Source: Adhaeribacter swui
Lineage (GTDB): Bacteria; Bacteroidota; Bacteroidia; Cytophagales; Hymenobacteraceae
Direction of reading: 5' to 3'
DNA: 64,000 nucleotides
Assembly: GCF_014217805.1 (NCBI RefSeq)
Contig: NZ_CP055156.1
Coordinates: forward strand, 1 to 64,000
Shown here: in pieces, positions 54,932 through 64,000 of the stretch
Position numbering within the stretch: the stretch's first letter is position 1
How the letters are laid out: every line of letters begins with the position of its first letter
Program-made: the position numbers and the translations under genes
The notes under the pieces: generated by a model
What the model was told of the DNA's origin: nothing
Databases searched by the model: none
What the model saw: the letters and a program-made list of their open reading frames with translations, nothing else

Positions 54932-55023
54932 TTTTTTAAAATTAATGCTACCTGGCTTTCTAATCTGCGTAAACAACTAACCGGCCCATTGGATGCCGGG
55001 GTGTTTCACTAAATTACCAGACT

Positions 55024-55230
55024 ATGAAAGACGACCAAAATAAAAACAACGACAAGAAAGACGATATTTTAAAAGATATTCGGTCCGTACCTAAAGCCGC
55101 TACTGGTGGCAACGGGGGTGGTAACCAAAACGTAGATGATCCCAAGAAACCAGCCAAAGGCGGTCGGCACGATGCGAATAGCGTAGAAGATGGCGGCCAG
55201 GATATTGGTTCATCGGCGGGCAGCCACTAA
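55024..55230 (+). CDS. small Gly/Asp/Lys-rich hydrophilic protein, unknown
   Basis: A 68-residue protein without any hydrophobic core: charged N terminus (MKDDQNKNNDKKDDILKDIR), then Gly/Asn-rich segments and an Asp/Gly-rich tail ending GSSAGSH. Probably intrinsically disordered. Coding status is supported by an ATG start, a strong terminator 20 bases past the stop, and codon choice like its neighbours. Function unknown; stress- or desiccation-related small hydrophilic proteins look similar, but I would not assert this. Confidence 0.6.
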   Translation: MKDDQNKNNDKKDDILKDIRSVPKAATGGNGGGNQNVDDPKKPAKGGRHDANSVEDGGQDIGSSAGSH

Positions 55231-55249
55231 CCAACCTACTAATTTCAGG

Positions 55250-55281
55250 AACTCTGCGGTTAAAGCCGCAGAGTTTTTTTT
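55250..55281 (+). terminator. intrinsic terminator of the small protein gene
   Basis: AACTCTGCGGT pairs with GCCGCAGAGTT (one G-T) around TAAA, followed by a T-run of eight; placed 20 bases after the stop. Confidence 0.92.
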
Positions 55282-55448
55282 ATGCCCGCAAAATTTTAAT
55301 TTTTTAAAAATTACCTAAACCGGAAAGCTTGTATTTAATACCGTAGCCGCTCGACCAAGCAATAGGAAGGTGTTAACAGAAAAAAGCAGAACAGACGGCA
55401 GCCAGATACATCGCATCAGAATTGCTTGTAAACCCAGTAAAAAAATTC

Positions 55449-55586
55449 TTAGCCATCGAGTAAGCGGCTGAAAAGTTTCCAGCCTCCAAAAAATATAAAC
55501 AGCCAGATCAATCCTTTAATCAGAAAGAACAGAAATCCGGCCAGGCCTAATCTTTTAAAATAGCGCTTAAGTTTGTCGCGGTCCAT
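55449..55586 (-). CDS. small conserved-type membrane protein (45 aa)
   Basis: Starting at the ATG at 55586 the frame gives 45 residues: a basic start MDRDKLKRYFKRLGLAG, one strongly hydrophobic segment (FLFFLIKGLIWLFIFFGG) and a short polar tail. Similar tiny proteins are common in Bacteroidota, where automated annotation often gives misleading names. The frame remains open to a GTG/ATG further up (55721), but the 45 upstream residues are not membrane-like and contain the -7 box area of the divergent gene. The product should sit in the inner membrane; function unknown. Confidence 0.6.
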   Translation of the reverse strand: MDRDKLKRYFKRLGLAGFLFFLIKGLIWLFIFFGGWKLFSRLLDG

Positions 55587-55728
55587 GAGTGTGCAAGTGT
55601 AGCCATTTTGCCCCGAATTTACAACGCTTAACGGTAACTGGCTATTATTACAACCGGGCAGCAGCAGTAAAAGTTTTTTTACATTTTCTATTTTGGCTAA
55701 AACCTGGCCGCTTGTACGCATAAATAAG

Positions 55729-55736
55729 TATCTTTG
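55729..55736 (+). promoter_or_regulatory. -7 promoter box of the nucleoid-associated protein gene
   Basis: TATCTTTG matches TAnnTTTG, 30 bases before the ATG at 55766. It leaves room for a short leader and argues for that ATG over the GTG at 55757. Confidence 0.55.
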
Positions 55737-55765
55737 GCGCCCGGAAAATTTACCCGGTGTCAGTT

Positions 55766-56809
55766 ATGCTCGTTACTTCCGAAGTTAAGTTAGAACACAT
55801 CATCCTGCACAAAGTAGGCAATAAAAGCCGCGACGAAGCCATTCAGTTTTCGAAGAAACCACTCGACCTCGACGATACCGTAAAGGACTTACTGCAGCGT
55901 TATTTTTTGTCGCCGTTTAAATCCGAAGCGTATTATAACTTATACCACGAGTCGGATATTAACCTGAACGAAGTGTATACTTTTGTGTCGCGGATTTTCG
56001 ACAATCCCGACACCTTTCTGGAACAATCGGAGAATCTGGCCCGGCACCTGTACGAGCAAAGCACCCACCCCAACGTAAAACCCGGCGAGTTCTACGTAAC
56101 CTATCTCCACGATTTAGTGCTCGACGGCGAAGCGCTGCAAGCCGTAGGTTTATTTAAATCGGAAAATCGCGAAACTTACCTGAAAGTGTACCCCAGCGGC
56201 GATACTTTTGACATCGACAGCGAAGACGGCGTAAACATTAATAAACTCGACAAAGGCTGTTTGATTTTTAACACCGACCGCGAAGATGGTTTTGTGGTAC
56301 TCACCGTAGACAACACCAACAAACGCGACGAAGCCATTTACTGGAAAGACGATTTTTTAAAAATTCAGTCGCGCCAGGATGCGTACCACCACACCCAAAA
56401 CGTAATGAGCTTGTGCAAAGCTTTCGTGGAAAAGCGTTTGCCCGAAGAGTTTGAAGTATCGCGTGGCGAGCAGGCCGACTTGTTAAACAAGTCGGTTAAA
56501 TTTTTAAAAGAAAAAGAAGTTTTTGATTTACAAGAGTTCCAGAACGAAGTAATTGCGCAGCCCGATTTAATTGAGAGCTTCCAGAGCTACAAAACCGAGT
56601 TTGAAACTGACCGGGGATTTGAAATAAAACCGGAGTTTGACATTCACGAAAATGCTTTCAAGAAAAATACTAGGTTCATGAAAAGCGTGATTAAGCTGGA
56701 TAAAAACTTCCACATTTACGTGCACGGCAATTCCGAGAACATGGAAAAAGGCTATGACGAAGAGCGCGGATTACACTTCTACCAACTATTTTTTAAATCC
56801 GAAAGCTAA
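55766..56809 (+). CDS. nucleoid-associated protein (NdpA/YejK family)
   Basis: A 347-residue protein of the NA37/YejK family (PF04245): N-terminal LEHIILHKVGNKSR near 9-22, 'GEFYVTYLHDLVLDGE' near 113-128, KSENRETYLKVYPSGDTF in the middle, and a C-terminal 'HIYVHGNSENMEKGYDEERGLHFYQLFF' domain. It is expected to bind nucleoid DNA; the E. coli relative is a spermidine nucleoid protein. Cytoplasmic. Start at ATG 55766 (a GTG lies nine bases upstream). Divergent from the 45-residue membrane protein gene. Confidence 0.88.
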   Translation: MLVTSEVKLEHIILHKVGNKSRDEAIQFSKKPLDLDDTVKDLLQRYFLSPFKSEAYYNLYHESDINLNEVYTFVSRIFDNPDTFLEQSENLARHLYEQSTHPNVKPGEFYVTYLHDLVLDGEALQAVGLFKSENRETYLKVYPSGDTFDIDSEDGVNINKLDKGCLIFNTDREDGFVVLTVDNTNKRDEAIYWKDDFLKIQSRQDAYHHTQNVMSLCKAFVEKRLPEEFEVSRGEQADLLNKSVKFLKEKEVFDLQEFQNEVIAQPDLIESFQSYKTEFETDRGFEIKPEFDIHENAFKKNTRFMKSVIKLDKNFHIYVHGNSENMEKGYDEERGLHFYQLFFKSES

Positions 56810-57034
56810 TTTATCGGGTTCCGAAAACTTAAAATTTTAAATTTTCTGATTGCGGATCCGGGTGAATTTCTGGCGGAATTAATTCCGGGTTAGCCGGAGT
56901 TTTTGGCGGTAGAATGCTACAATTTTTTAAATTTGTTATTTCCCGGATTTATCTGGTGGCTTTAGTTTACGGGCTGAGCTCTTTTGGAAAACCCTAATTC
57001 TACTACTTTATTTAAAATCAAGATATTATACTCC

Positions 57035-57838
57035 ATGATGAAACGACGTACCTTTGTAAAAGCTTCGCTGCTGAGCGGCTGTTTAACCAGCACCGTTCCT
57101 TTTTTAAATCCGGCCCTAGCCGGGGCAAAACAAAAAGCTGGCAAACCCGAGTATTACGAATTACGGGTTTATACTTTAAAAAACGACGCGCAACAAAAGT
57201 TAGTCGAAGATTATTATCAGAATGCGGCTATTCCGGCGCTTAACCGTTTGGGCAGCAAAAATGTGGGCGTATTTACCCAGCAACAACCTACCACGGCCAT
57301 CACCAAATTATACGTAGTTATTCCGTTTAAATCCATCGAAGATTTTGGCAAGATGAACGAGCGCTTACAGGCCGATGCCGCCTACCAGCAAGCCGGCGCC
57401 GCTTATTTAAACGCTCCCGCTACCGAACCGGCTTATCAGCGCATCGAAAGTTCTTTAATGGAAGCCTTTAGTGGCATGCCCAAAATGGAGTTACCTGCCA
57501 AAAAAGCCCGTATTTTTGAACTACGTCGCTACGAAAGCCCCAGCGAAGCTGCCGGCAAAAAGAAAATAGAAATGTTTAACAAAGGCGAAATTACCGTATT
57601 TAAGCGTGTAGGTTTAACCCCGGTATTTTTTGGTGAAGTGATAGTGGGCGAAATGCGTCCTAACCTCACGTACATGCTCACCTTCGATGATATGGCCGAT
57701 CATGACCAAAGCTGGAAAACCTTCGGTAGCGACCCCGAATGGAAGAAAATGAGCAGCATGCCGGAATACGCCGACTCAAAAATATTGTCGAATATTACCC
57801 GTACATTTTTAGTACCAACCGCTTACTCGCAAATTTAA
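57035..57838 (+). CDS. NIPSNAP family protein with Tat-type signal
   Basis: About 267 residues starting at the double ATG (57035/57038). The N terminus MMKRRTFVKASLLSGCLTST is a twin-arginine-like signal with cleavage near PALAGA. Two ferredoxin-like NIPSNAP domains follow: YYELRVYTLKNDAQQKLVEDYYQ and 'IFELRRYESPSEAAGKKKIEMFNKGE', each ending with 'VVIPFKSIEDFGK' or 'YMLTFDDMADHD'. The family is a dimeric beta-alpha-beta fold of unknown enzymology. A stem-loop terminator follows. A TTG at 56984 would extend the frame but lacks signal character. Confidence 0.85.
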   Translation: MMKRRTFVKASLLSGCLTSTVPFLNPALAGAKQKAGKPEYYELRVYTLKNDAQQKLVEDYYQNAAIPALNRLGSKNVGVFTQQQPTTAITKLYVVIPFKSIEDFGKMNERLQADAAYQQAGAAYLNAPATEPAYQRIESSLMEAFSGMPKMELPAKKARIFELRRYESPSEAAGKKKIEMFNKGEITVFKRVGLTPVFFGEVIVGEMRPNLTYMLTFDDMADHDQSWKTFGSDPEWKKMSSMPEYADSKILSNITRTFLVPTAYSQI

Positions 57839-57917
57839 AATTCTTTCAACTCCTGCTCAACCAGCCTGGCTAAGCAATAACTAGAAGATATTTTTTAAAA
57901 AATCAGGCAAATAGAAT

Positions 57918-57960
57918 TAAAACAAAAGCAGTACCTGGCTTAGGTACTGCTTTTGTTTTA
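57918..57960 (+). terminator. bidirectional terminator after the NIPSNAP gene
   Basis: A perfect 19-bp stem, arms 57918-57936 and 57942-57960 (TAAAACAAAAGCAGTACCT and its complement), loop GGCTT. A/T flanks allow it to stop both the NIPSNAP gene and the convergent CRTAC1 gene ending at 57978. Confidence 0.93.
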
Positions 57961-57977
57961 AGGGCAGTTAATACAGG

Positions 57978-60900
57978 CTATAATTTAATTTCGCGTTTTT
58001 TCCCAGTAAAATCGGTTACGTACACTTTCTCTAAACCCGCGCTTACCATGGCCCGACTAGACTGCGATAGGTAACCCGATCCATAGAAAAATTCTTCGCG
58101 GCGTTTTTTACCATTGCTAAATTGTAAATCCGCGTAAGCATCCATGGGGCTTAAGCGAATAAACTGCTTTTTACCGGTTGGAACTAAACCCTGTATAACC
58201 TGTAAACTATCCGAGTTACAGCTTATAACTTCTATCGGCTGATTATTCCTCGTAAATACCCTAGCAATGGCCTTAGCATCCCCCGAAATTTTCAAGCCGG
58301 CTCCTTGCGGTGGAATCGGTCTAAATGTCCCATTCCCGTTACCCATTAAACAAGTACCAATACCGGCATCGTAATACCCCATGGCTACCTCGGTAGCGTA
58401 AGAATTACCTACTAAAAGCAAATCCAGGTTACCGTCGTAATTGTAATCGGCTACACTTAGTCCGAATACCGGGGCAAATTGTGCTTGTACCGGCAAAGGC
58501 TTTATGGTAAATTTTCCGTTTCCATCATTTTGAATGAAGCTGCTGCTAAACGTATAACTTTGGTAACGGTGCGCGTCTTTTAACTCGTCGTCGGTAAATA
58601 ATTGCGCCATGGTGCTGGCCCCGTAATCCGCGTAACGCGGAAAGCGGCGACGCATGGCTACCATCTGGTCGGTAAGGCCGTCGCGGGCCGGGGCGGGATA
58701 GTTTTGGTTTTGAATGAAATAGCTTATCACCGGGTCTACGCTGCCGTTGTTATCGAAATCTTTGGCTACTACACTTACCGGTTGCTCCGGGCTGGCTTTG
58801 TAACGGGAGTTTAAGCCTAAGTTGCCAGCTACATAATCTACGTCGCCGTCGTTATCAAAATCGCCGCCAATAATGCTGTTCCACCAGCCGTGGGTATTTG
58901 CCAGGTTTGTATTGGCGGTTACATTAACCAGCTTGCCGTTGGTATTTTTAAAAAAACAGATCGGCATCCACTCGCCCGTTACGATTAAATCAATTTGATT
59001 ATCATTATCAAAGTCGGTCCAGAGCGCGGCGGTAACCATACCGGCCCGTTCCAGTTCCGGGCAAATTACTTGGGTTACATTGGTAAAACGACCGCCCTGG
59101 TTACGCAAAATACAGCTTTGCCCCGGCAATGGATATTTTTGGGGTTCGTTTCTACCACCGATAAACAAGTCCAGATCACCGTCCCGGTCGAAATCGGCGG
59201 CGGTTACGCACGAGCCGCTGGCTAAGATCTGGGGTAAAGCCTGATTATTAAGGGTAAAGTTGCCTTGTCCATCGTTTTGAAATAAACGATGCTGGTATTG
59301 GGTGGCACCCGTTCTAAACTCGTTACCGCCGCTCACCACGTACAAATCCAAGTCATTATCGTTATCGGCATCAAAAAACAAAGCACCCATGTCGTCTGAG
59401 GCGTTAGGTTGGTTGCTTAATGGTTTGCTGGTAAAAGTACCCGAGGCGGTTTGGTAGAAAATCATTCCGGAACGATCACCGGCCGCACCCACGTAAAAAT
59501 CATCCCGGCCGTCGCCATTAACATCTCCTACGGCTAAGCCCGGCCCATTTTGGGAATATTTATGCGGTAGCAAAGGCTGATTTTTAAAATCTACATAATC
59601 GGTTTCTTCGTGTTTATAGGCAATATTGTAAGCTGCGTTTACTTTCTGAAAAAGCGGAGTTGGTTCTGGTTTAACGCTGGGTTTAGTAGTATTAGCGTTT
59701 TGCTCTTTTACAGTTAACGTTTGGTTGGCTTTTACTTGTGCTAGTACCTGGTATTTACCGTTCGGCCAGGTTATTTTCAGCGAGTCGATAGTAGGCACTT
59801 GGCCCAAGCCAAAATGCACCGTTGGGTCTACGGAAGATTGATACCCCCGGGAAAGATAATGCTCGTAAAACTGTTGTTGGTTATTGTATTTAATTTGAAT
59901 GGTAGTGCCAATGCCGTTGCGATTGGGAGCTTGTCCCTGCAGCTTAATTTTAAAAAAATTGGTCGGCTGAACGGTTTCGGCGTTGTTACGGTACACAAAA
60001 GCCGGATTGTTGAGGTTGTTAATGACTAAATCCAGATCGCCGTCATTATCCAGGTCGGCGTAAACGGCACCGTTTGAAGTGGCGGCTTTATCTAAACCCC
60101 AGTCTTTGCTTTTGTTGGCGAAGGTTAAGTCGCGTTTATTCTGGTAGATGTAGTTAGGCACTACCACACTCTCCAGTTTATTAAATTCTTTTTTCAGCTT
60201 CGCTTCCATGGCCTCCTGGGTACCAAACATCGATTGCTCCGATTGGTAATGTATGTAATCCAGGTTAATCATGTCTTTTAAGTAGCCATTGGTAATAAAT
60301 AAATCGCGCCACCCATCATTATCGTAGTCGGCCAGCAGGGCGCTCCAACTCCAGTCGGTGGCGTACACGCCGGCCAATTGCCCAATCTCGCTGAATGTAC
60401 CGTTGCCGTTGTTTAATTGCAGCGTATTGCGCACGTATTGATGTTCATAACCGAGGCGCTGGGTTAGCTGGAATCGTTCGTAATTGGGCGCTTCCATGGT
60501 TAATTTTTGCCGTTTGTTGTCTTCCGGCAGCATGTCCATTTCGATGATATCGGGTAAGCCATCGTTGTTATAATCGGCAATGTCGGTGCCCATGCCGTTG
60601 TAGCTGGTATGTTTTAAGTACTGGCTGATTTTATTCGTAAAGGTGCCATCCTGATTATTAATCCAAAGCAAATCGTTACTTAAAAAATCATTGGCCGCGT
60701 AAACATCGGGCCAACCATCCTGGTTAATATCGCTTACGGCGATGCCCAAACCCCTACCTTCTATTAATATACCCGCTTCTTTAGAAACATCCGTAAACGT
60801 GTTATTGCCGTTATTTCGGAACAGTTTATCCGTACTCCGGGAGGTACCATTGGTAATTTTGGGGCGGGAAATATTTGGATTATCAAAGTTATCGGTGGCA

Positions 60901-61490
60901 TTCCGCAACAGATACATATCTAAATCCTGGTCTTTGTCATAGTCAAAGAAGGCCACCTGGGTACTATTTCCTTCGTCGGCGAGGTTATAGGCTTTGGCTT
61001 CTTCTTTAAAAATCGGCTTACCGTTAGGGCCAATACCTTTGTTTATAAATAACAAATTCGGCGTGTACGTGGTATCGGCAAATGGATTAACGGTACAGGC
61101 GTAAATATCCAGCAAGCCATCCTGGTTAATATCCACCATAGTTACCCCGTTCACCCATAATTTAGTTGTAGTGCCCGATTGGGCCGTAATATCTTCGAAT
61201 TTAAAATTTCCTTTATTCAGGTAAAGCTTGCCCGAAACCATATTACCCGAAAAGTACAGGTCCGGTAAACCATCGTTGTTAACGTCACCTACGGCCACCC
61301 CACCCCCATTATACATGTACCCGTAGGTGAGTATGTTTAAAGAATCAGTTTCGGTAATTGAATTATTAAAAGTAATTCCGGTATCCTGCGAGTCCAGTAA
61401 GGTGAATAAGACTGGTTCTTTTTTAAAAAACTGGCAATTGGTAAGCAGTAAAATACAAGCAAAAACTAATAATACACGTGTGGATTTCAT
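57978..61490 (-). CDS. large FG-GAP/ASPIC-UnbV (CRTAC1-type) lipoprotein
   Basis: An 1170-residue exported lipoprotein (lipobox LLTNC, Cys19). A first FG-GAP propeller (about 60-490) with many DxNxDG-x-D calcium loops (GDVNNDGLPDLY, MVDINQDGLLDIY, YDKDQDLDMY) is followed by the ASPIC/UnbV domain (about 520-600: NRNGIGTTIQIKYNN...YLSRGYQSSVDPTVHFGLG). A second propeller (about 640-1110) with similar loops completes it. This is the CRTAC1 arrangement common on Bacteroidota surfaces. No enzymatic site is seen; binding or surface-display function is inferred. It follows a 748-residue relative by 180 bases on the same strand. Confidence 0.88.
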   Translation of the reverse strand: MKSTRVLLVFACILLLTNCQFFKKEPVLFTLLDSQDTGITFNNSITETDSLNILTYGYMYNGGGVAVGDVNNDGLPDLYFSGNMVSGKLYLNKGNFKFEDITAQSGTTTKLWVNGVTMVDINQDGLLDIYACTVNPFADTTYTPNLLFINKGIGPNGKPIFKEEAKAYNLADEGNSTQVAFFDYDKDQDLDMYLLRNATDNFDNPNISRPKITNGTSRSTDKLFRNNGNNTFTDVSKEAGILIEGRGLGIAVSDINQDGWPDVYAANDFLSNDLLWINNQDGTFTNKISQYLKHTSYNGMGTDIADYNNDGLPDIIEMDMLPEDNKRQKLTMEAPNYERFQLTQRLGYEHQYVRNTLQLNNGNGTFSEIGQLAGVYATDWSWSALLADYDNDGWRDLFITNGYLKDMINLDYIHYQSEQSMFGTQEAMEAKLKKEFNKLESVVVPNYIYQNKRDLTFANKSKDWGLDKAATSNGAVYADLDNDGDLDLVINNLNNPAFVYRNNAETVQPTNFFKIKLQGQAPNRNGIGTTIQIKYNNQQQFYEHYLSRGYQSSVDPTVHFGLGQVPTIDSLKITWPNGKYQVLAQVKANQTLTVKEQNANTTKPSVKPEPTPLFQKVNAAYNIAYKHEETDYVDFKNQPLLPHKYSQNGPGLAVGDVNGDGRDDFYVGAAGDRSGMIFYQTASGTFTSKPLSNQPNASDDMGALFFDADNDNDLDLYVVSGGNEFRTGATQYQHRLFQNDGQGNFTLNNQALPQILASGSCVTAADFDRDGDLDLFIGGRNEPQKYPLPGQSCILRNQGGRFTNVTQVICPELERAGMVTAALWTDFDNDNQIDLIVTGEWMPICFFKNTNGKLVNVTANTNLANTHGWWNSIIGGDFDNDGDVDYVAGNLGLNSRYKASPEQPVSVVAKDFDNNGSVDPVISYFIQNQNYPAPARDGLTDQMVAMRRRFPRYADYGASTMAQLFTDDELKDAHRYQSYTFSSSFIQNDGNGKFTIKPLPVQAQFAPVFGLSVADYNYDGNLDLLLVGNSYATEVAMGYYDAGIGTCLMGNGNGTFRPIPPQGAGLKISGDAKAIARVFTRNNQPIEVISCNSDSLQVIQGLVPTGKKQFIRLSPMDAYADLQFSNGKKRREEFFYGSGYLSQSSRAMVSAGLEKVYVTDFTGKKREIKL

Positions 61491-61668
61491 TCGGGAAAGA
61501 TCAATGTATTTAGAAAAAGTTTATTAGTAATGTAATGATTTCCGCTGGAATATTATACTTCCGGTTAGTTCAGGATAAGCTCTTTGCCTTTTATATGATA
61601 CCAGCGGGGTGTACCCGATAATATAATTAAGCTGCTGCCTTTCTTTGAATTCAGTAACCAGGCATTCA

Positions 61669-63903
61669 TTATTTAAGCTGCGTTAGACTGGGAAGCTTAG
61701 GTTGTTCGAAGCTTAATTTATTTAAAGGTACCATTTCGGGTTTAGTTTCGCCTTCTTTTATCCGGAGTAACTGATTGGGTTGAATGTTCCGGAAAACCTG
61801 TTTTTGATTGGTGCCGGCCCACTGAATCACAATTTCATCAATCAGATCGGCCTGACCAATACCGATTTCCCGCCTTAATGGAGAGGCGCCAAAACTTCCG
61901 CCGGAATTAACGTCGCGGTAAACGCTGCGGGCAATGCCGTTTTCCCGGAAAGTAACTTTAATGCGCGAGCCAATAGCACTTCGGTTCGCTTTTGCCCCTA
62001 CTAGTTCCAGGTAAATCCAACGGTTGTTGTTCTGGCCGGGGTTCAGAAAAAAAGAATTCTGGTAAGCATCGCCGATGTAAGCGCCGCCCATATCTACGTA
62101 AATATCCTGGTCGCCATCGTTATCCATATCGGCAAAAGATACGCCGTGCCCTTTTTGCAAATGCCCCACCCGAGCGGCGGTAGTTACATCGGCAAATTTT
62201 TGGCCGCCCAAATTTTTAAACATTTTGTTCGGCACCAACGACTCGTAATCGGGATTACCCGTAGCCAGGTACATATCTAAAAAGCCATCGTTATCGATAT
62301 CGCCAAAGTTAGACCCCATGGCAAAAGCAACTCTATTTAAACCTACTTGCTCCGAAATATTAGTAAAAGTACCATTGCGGTTATTTTTATAGAGGTACAC
62401 CATGCCAGCATTTTTAATTGGTTTTTTCAGGGCTTCGGCGGCGGCGTAATGAGATAGGGCTGATTCAAAATTATAATCGCACACCAAAATATCTAACCAA
62501 CCGTCGTTATCAAAATCCCAGAACCAGGTCGGGAAGGTGTGCCCTTTATCTTTATCCAGGTTAGCCGAAGCAGTTACATTTTTAAAAATGGGCGTTTTTC
62601 CTTTGGTAAGTGTATTTTTAAATAAATACCGGTCACCGTTCATGGTAGATATAAAAATATCCTGGCGTCCGTCGTTGTCGTAATCCCCGGAAGTTACCCC
62701 TTTCACAAAGGCCACCAGATCTAAATTAGCTTCTTTGGTTATATTGGTAAAAGTGCCATCCTGATTATTCAGGTACATTTCGCAAGGATTAATGAATTTG
62801 CTGTTGCCGGGCCGGGATTCGTTGCCTATAAAAACATCGAGCCAACCATCATTGTTGAAATCGTTCCAGGTAGCGGTTTGGGTCGGGTAAAAAGAAAGTA
62901 AACCACTGATGGTAGTGACATCGGTAAAGGTACCGTCGCCGTTATTTTTAATTAATGAGTTAGGTTGTCGGCCAAATTGGTCTTCTACCCAGCCGCCGCG
63001 GGTAACAAAAATATCTTTATACCCATCGTTATTATAGTCGGTTTGCATCATATTTAGCCCCCCTACTAAGGATTTTAAACCTGATCTTTCCGAAAGATCG
63101 GAGAACGTACCATCGCCATTATTTTTAAAATAATGCATTTCGTCGGCTAGTCCCCAGCCCGAAGTAACCAGGTCTATATAGCCATCATTATCAAAATCTT
63201 CGGCAATGCTGCCGCCGGCCATATTGTTTATGTCTAATTTTAAATTTTTAGCAATATCCCGAAATGGTTTTACTAAAGTAGAAGTATCTACATCTAAGTC
63301 CGGTAAATAATACGACACGTTTTTAACCTGCTGGTACTCTCCCAAAGTCATGTAAGACAGATTAAGCAACCACCGGTAAGTTAAGTTAGCAGGATAAGCG
63401 GCCACTAATTGCCGGTACAATTCAATTGCTTTTTGCGAGCCCACTTGCTGCGTATGGATGCCCGTGCCCCGGATAGGAAAAATACAAGTTTCGGAAGAAT
63501 GGTGCATTACACAGTTGCTTCTTTCGCCGAGCCGCAGGTAAGCTAAGGCTAATTTAGGCCCAAGAATGCTAAAAGCTTTATTTCCCAACCCCATTGCTTC
63601 TAATTTTTGTTGCGCATCGTGTAGTAAATCAACGGCTTCTTGTTCTTTGCCCAGCATTAACAAAGCATGTGCCCGGGCAGCACTTAACATAACTTTATCC
63701 TGGGCCGAATTAGCTTGCTGGTATAAAGAATCGTAATACGCCAGAATGGCCTCTGAAGCAAATTTATTCTGATGATGATTGTATTGCTTCGCAGTTTTTT
63801 GCAGTATAAGAAGCATTTCCTGGTGCGCTGCCCGTTCCTTGTTTTGGCAAGACCAGAGGGAACCTATAAATAATAACAGTAAAAAGAGGAAAATTCTTGG
63901 CAT
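61669..63903 (-). CDS. CRTAC1-type FG-GAP/UnbV lipoprotein with TPR-like N terminus
   Basis: About 744 residues from the ATG at 63903 (a TTG at 63915 would add four). The lipobox SLWSC has Cys19. Residues about 40-225 look TPR-like (helical, KEQEAVDLLHDAQQKLE, ERSNCVMHHSSETC). An FG-GAP propeller (about 228-620, FDNDGYIDLVTSGWGL, YNNDGYKDIFVTRGG, DMDNDGDQDIYVDMGG) and a C-terminal ASPIC/UnbV domain (about 640-735, RSAIGSRIKVTFRENG, FGASPLRREIGIGQ) follow. A tandem partner of the 1170-residue protein downstream, likely co-regulated. Function unknown; a binding scaffold is inferred. Confidence 0.88.
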   Translation of the reverse strand: MPRIFLFLLLLFIGSLWSCQNKERAAHQEMLLILQKTAKQYNHHQNKFASEAILAYYDSLYQQANSAQDKVMLSAARAHALLMLGKEQEAVDLLHDAQQKLEAMGLGNKAFSILGPKLALAYLRLGERSNCVMHHSSETCIFPIRGTGIHTQQVGSQKAIELYRQLVAAYPANLTYRWLLNLSYMTLGEYQQVKNVSYYLPDLDVDTSTLVKPFRDIAKNLKLDINNMAGGSIAEDFDNDGYIDLVTSGWGLADEMHYFKNNGDGTFSDLSERSGLKSLVGGLNMMQTDYNNDGYKDIFVTRGGWVEDQFGRQPNSLIKNNGDGTFTDVTTISGLLSFYPTQTATWNDFNNDGWLDVFIGNESRPGNSKFINPCEMYLNNQDGTFTNITKEANLDLVAFVKGVTSGDYDNDGRQDIFISTMNGDRYLFKNTLTKGKTPIFKNVTASANLDKDKGHTFPTWFWDFDNDGWLDILVCDYNFESALSHYAAAEALKKPIKNAGMVYLYKNNRNGTFTNISEQVGLNRVAFAMGSNFGDIDNDGFLDMYLATGNPDYESLVPNKMFKNLGGQKFADVTTAARVGHLQKGHGVSFADMDNDGDQDIYVDMGGAYIGDAYQNSFFLNPGQNNNRWIYLELVGAKANRSAIGSRIKVTFRENGIARSVYRDVNSGGSFGASPLRREIGIGQADLIDEIVIQWAGTNQKQVFRNIQPNQLLRIKEGETKPEMVPLNKLSFEQPKLPSLTQLK

Positions 63904-64000
63904 GAGTAAAAACACTTATTCCAAAATACTAAATTTCAATATGATATACTAGGGACTTTGATCAAACTACAGCAACGGCAGCCACTATCATGTAAATTAA

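Noticed and set aside
55586-55721. 45-residue N-terminal extension of the small membrane protein
   Set aside because: Sequence is not membrane- or signal-like and an ATG exactly before the basic/hydrophobic part gives a normal small membrane protein.

Overview
The window reads as a chromosomal segment of a Bacteroidota bacterium, most likely Cytophagales/Hymenobacteraceae (an Adhaeribacter- or Hymenobacter-like genus). This is an inference from gene content: a T9SS type B (CHU_C) sorting domain, a type-B fumarate reductase/succinate dehydrogenase with the order cytochrome b, flavoprotein, iron-sulfur, mitochondrial-type aconitase, DUF4468, DUF4905 and DUF4268 proteins, many FG-GAP/CRTAC1 surface proteins, promoters with the Bacteroidota -7 box TAnnTTTG, and almost no Shine-Dalgarno sequences.

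Layout. 1-2.1 kb: a partial unknown gene, a DUF4468 secreted protein and an FG-GAP protein. 2.2-6.1 kb, minus strand: TIGR02757 protein, two paralogous LysM + double-psi-barrel secreted proteins and a DUF4905 protein. 6.3-13.7 kb: kdsB (LPS Kdo activation), a SUI1/YciH factor, a lipid kinase, a tandem universal stress protein, GAPDH, tRNA-Glu(TTC) and aconitase. 14.3-21 kb: thiol-disulfide lipoprotein, acyltransferase, long-chain polyprenyl synthase, hydrolase, folK, fabD. 21.1-23.8 kb: a large T9SS-secreted protein. 24.4-28 kb: the sdh/frd operon. 28-38 kb: FMN reductase, htpG, MltD-like transglycosylase with LysM modules, dnaE. 38-47.6 kb: low-GC lipoprotein, TPR histidine kinase, PNPOx-like protein, DoxX-like membrane protein, Tat-exported SDR, outer-membrane barrel, thioredoxin, M81 peptidase. 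48.3-51 kb: a pterin synthase/folE pair, TIGR01777 and DUF4268 proteins. 51.5-58 kb: PD40 propeller, DUF1080 protein, OmpH-like lipoprotein, small proteins, nucleoid-associated protein, NIPSNAP protein. 58-64 kb: two CRTAC1-type FG-GAP/UnbV lipoproteins.

The genes are mainly housekeeping (central carbon metabolism, envelope biogenesis, replication, folate/pterin) interleaved with exported proteins. I found no prophage, CRISPR array, transposase, toxin-antitoxin pair or recognisable defence locus, and no coding cluster that I would call a new system. The unexplained signal is in the intergenic DNA: (i) short-period A/T-rich repeats placed as inverted arms at gene borders, including inside the sdhA-sdhB gap; (ii) a pervasive AT palindrome of the type TTTTTAAATTTTT; (iii) a perfect 48-bp palindrome next to one copy of a diverged dispersed repeat; (iv) a 38-bp near-palindrome; (v) a pair of consensus DnaA boxes between the divergent htpG and transglycosylase genes. 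Starts were chosen by reading signal peptides, promoter boxes and codons; where only TTG or GTG is possible this is stated.
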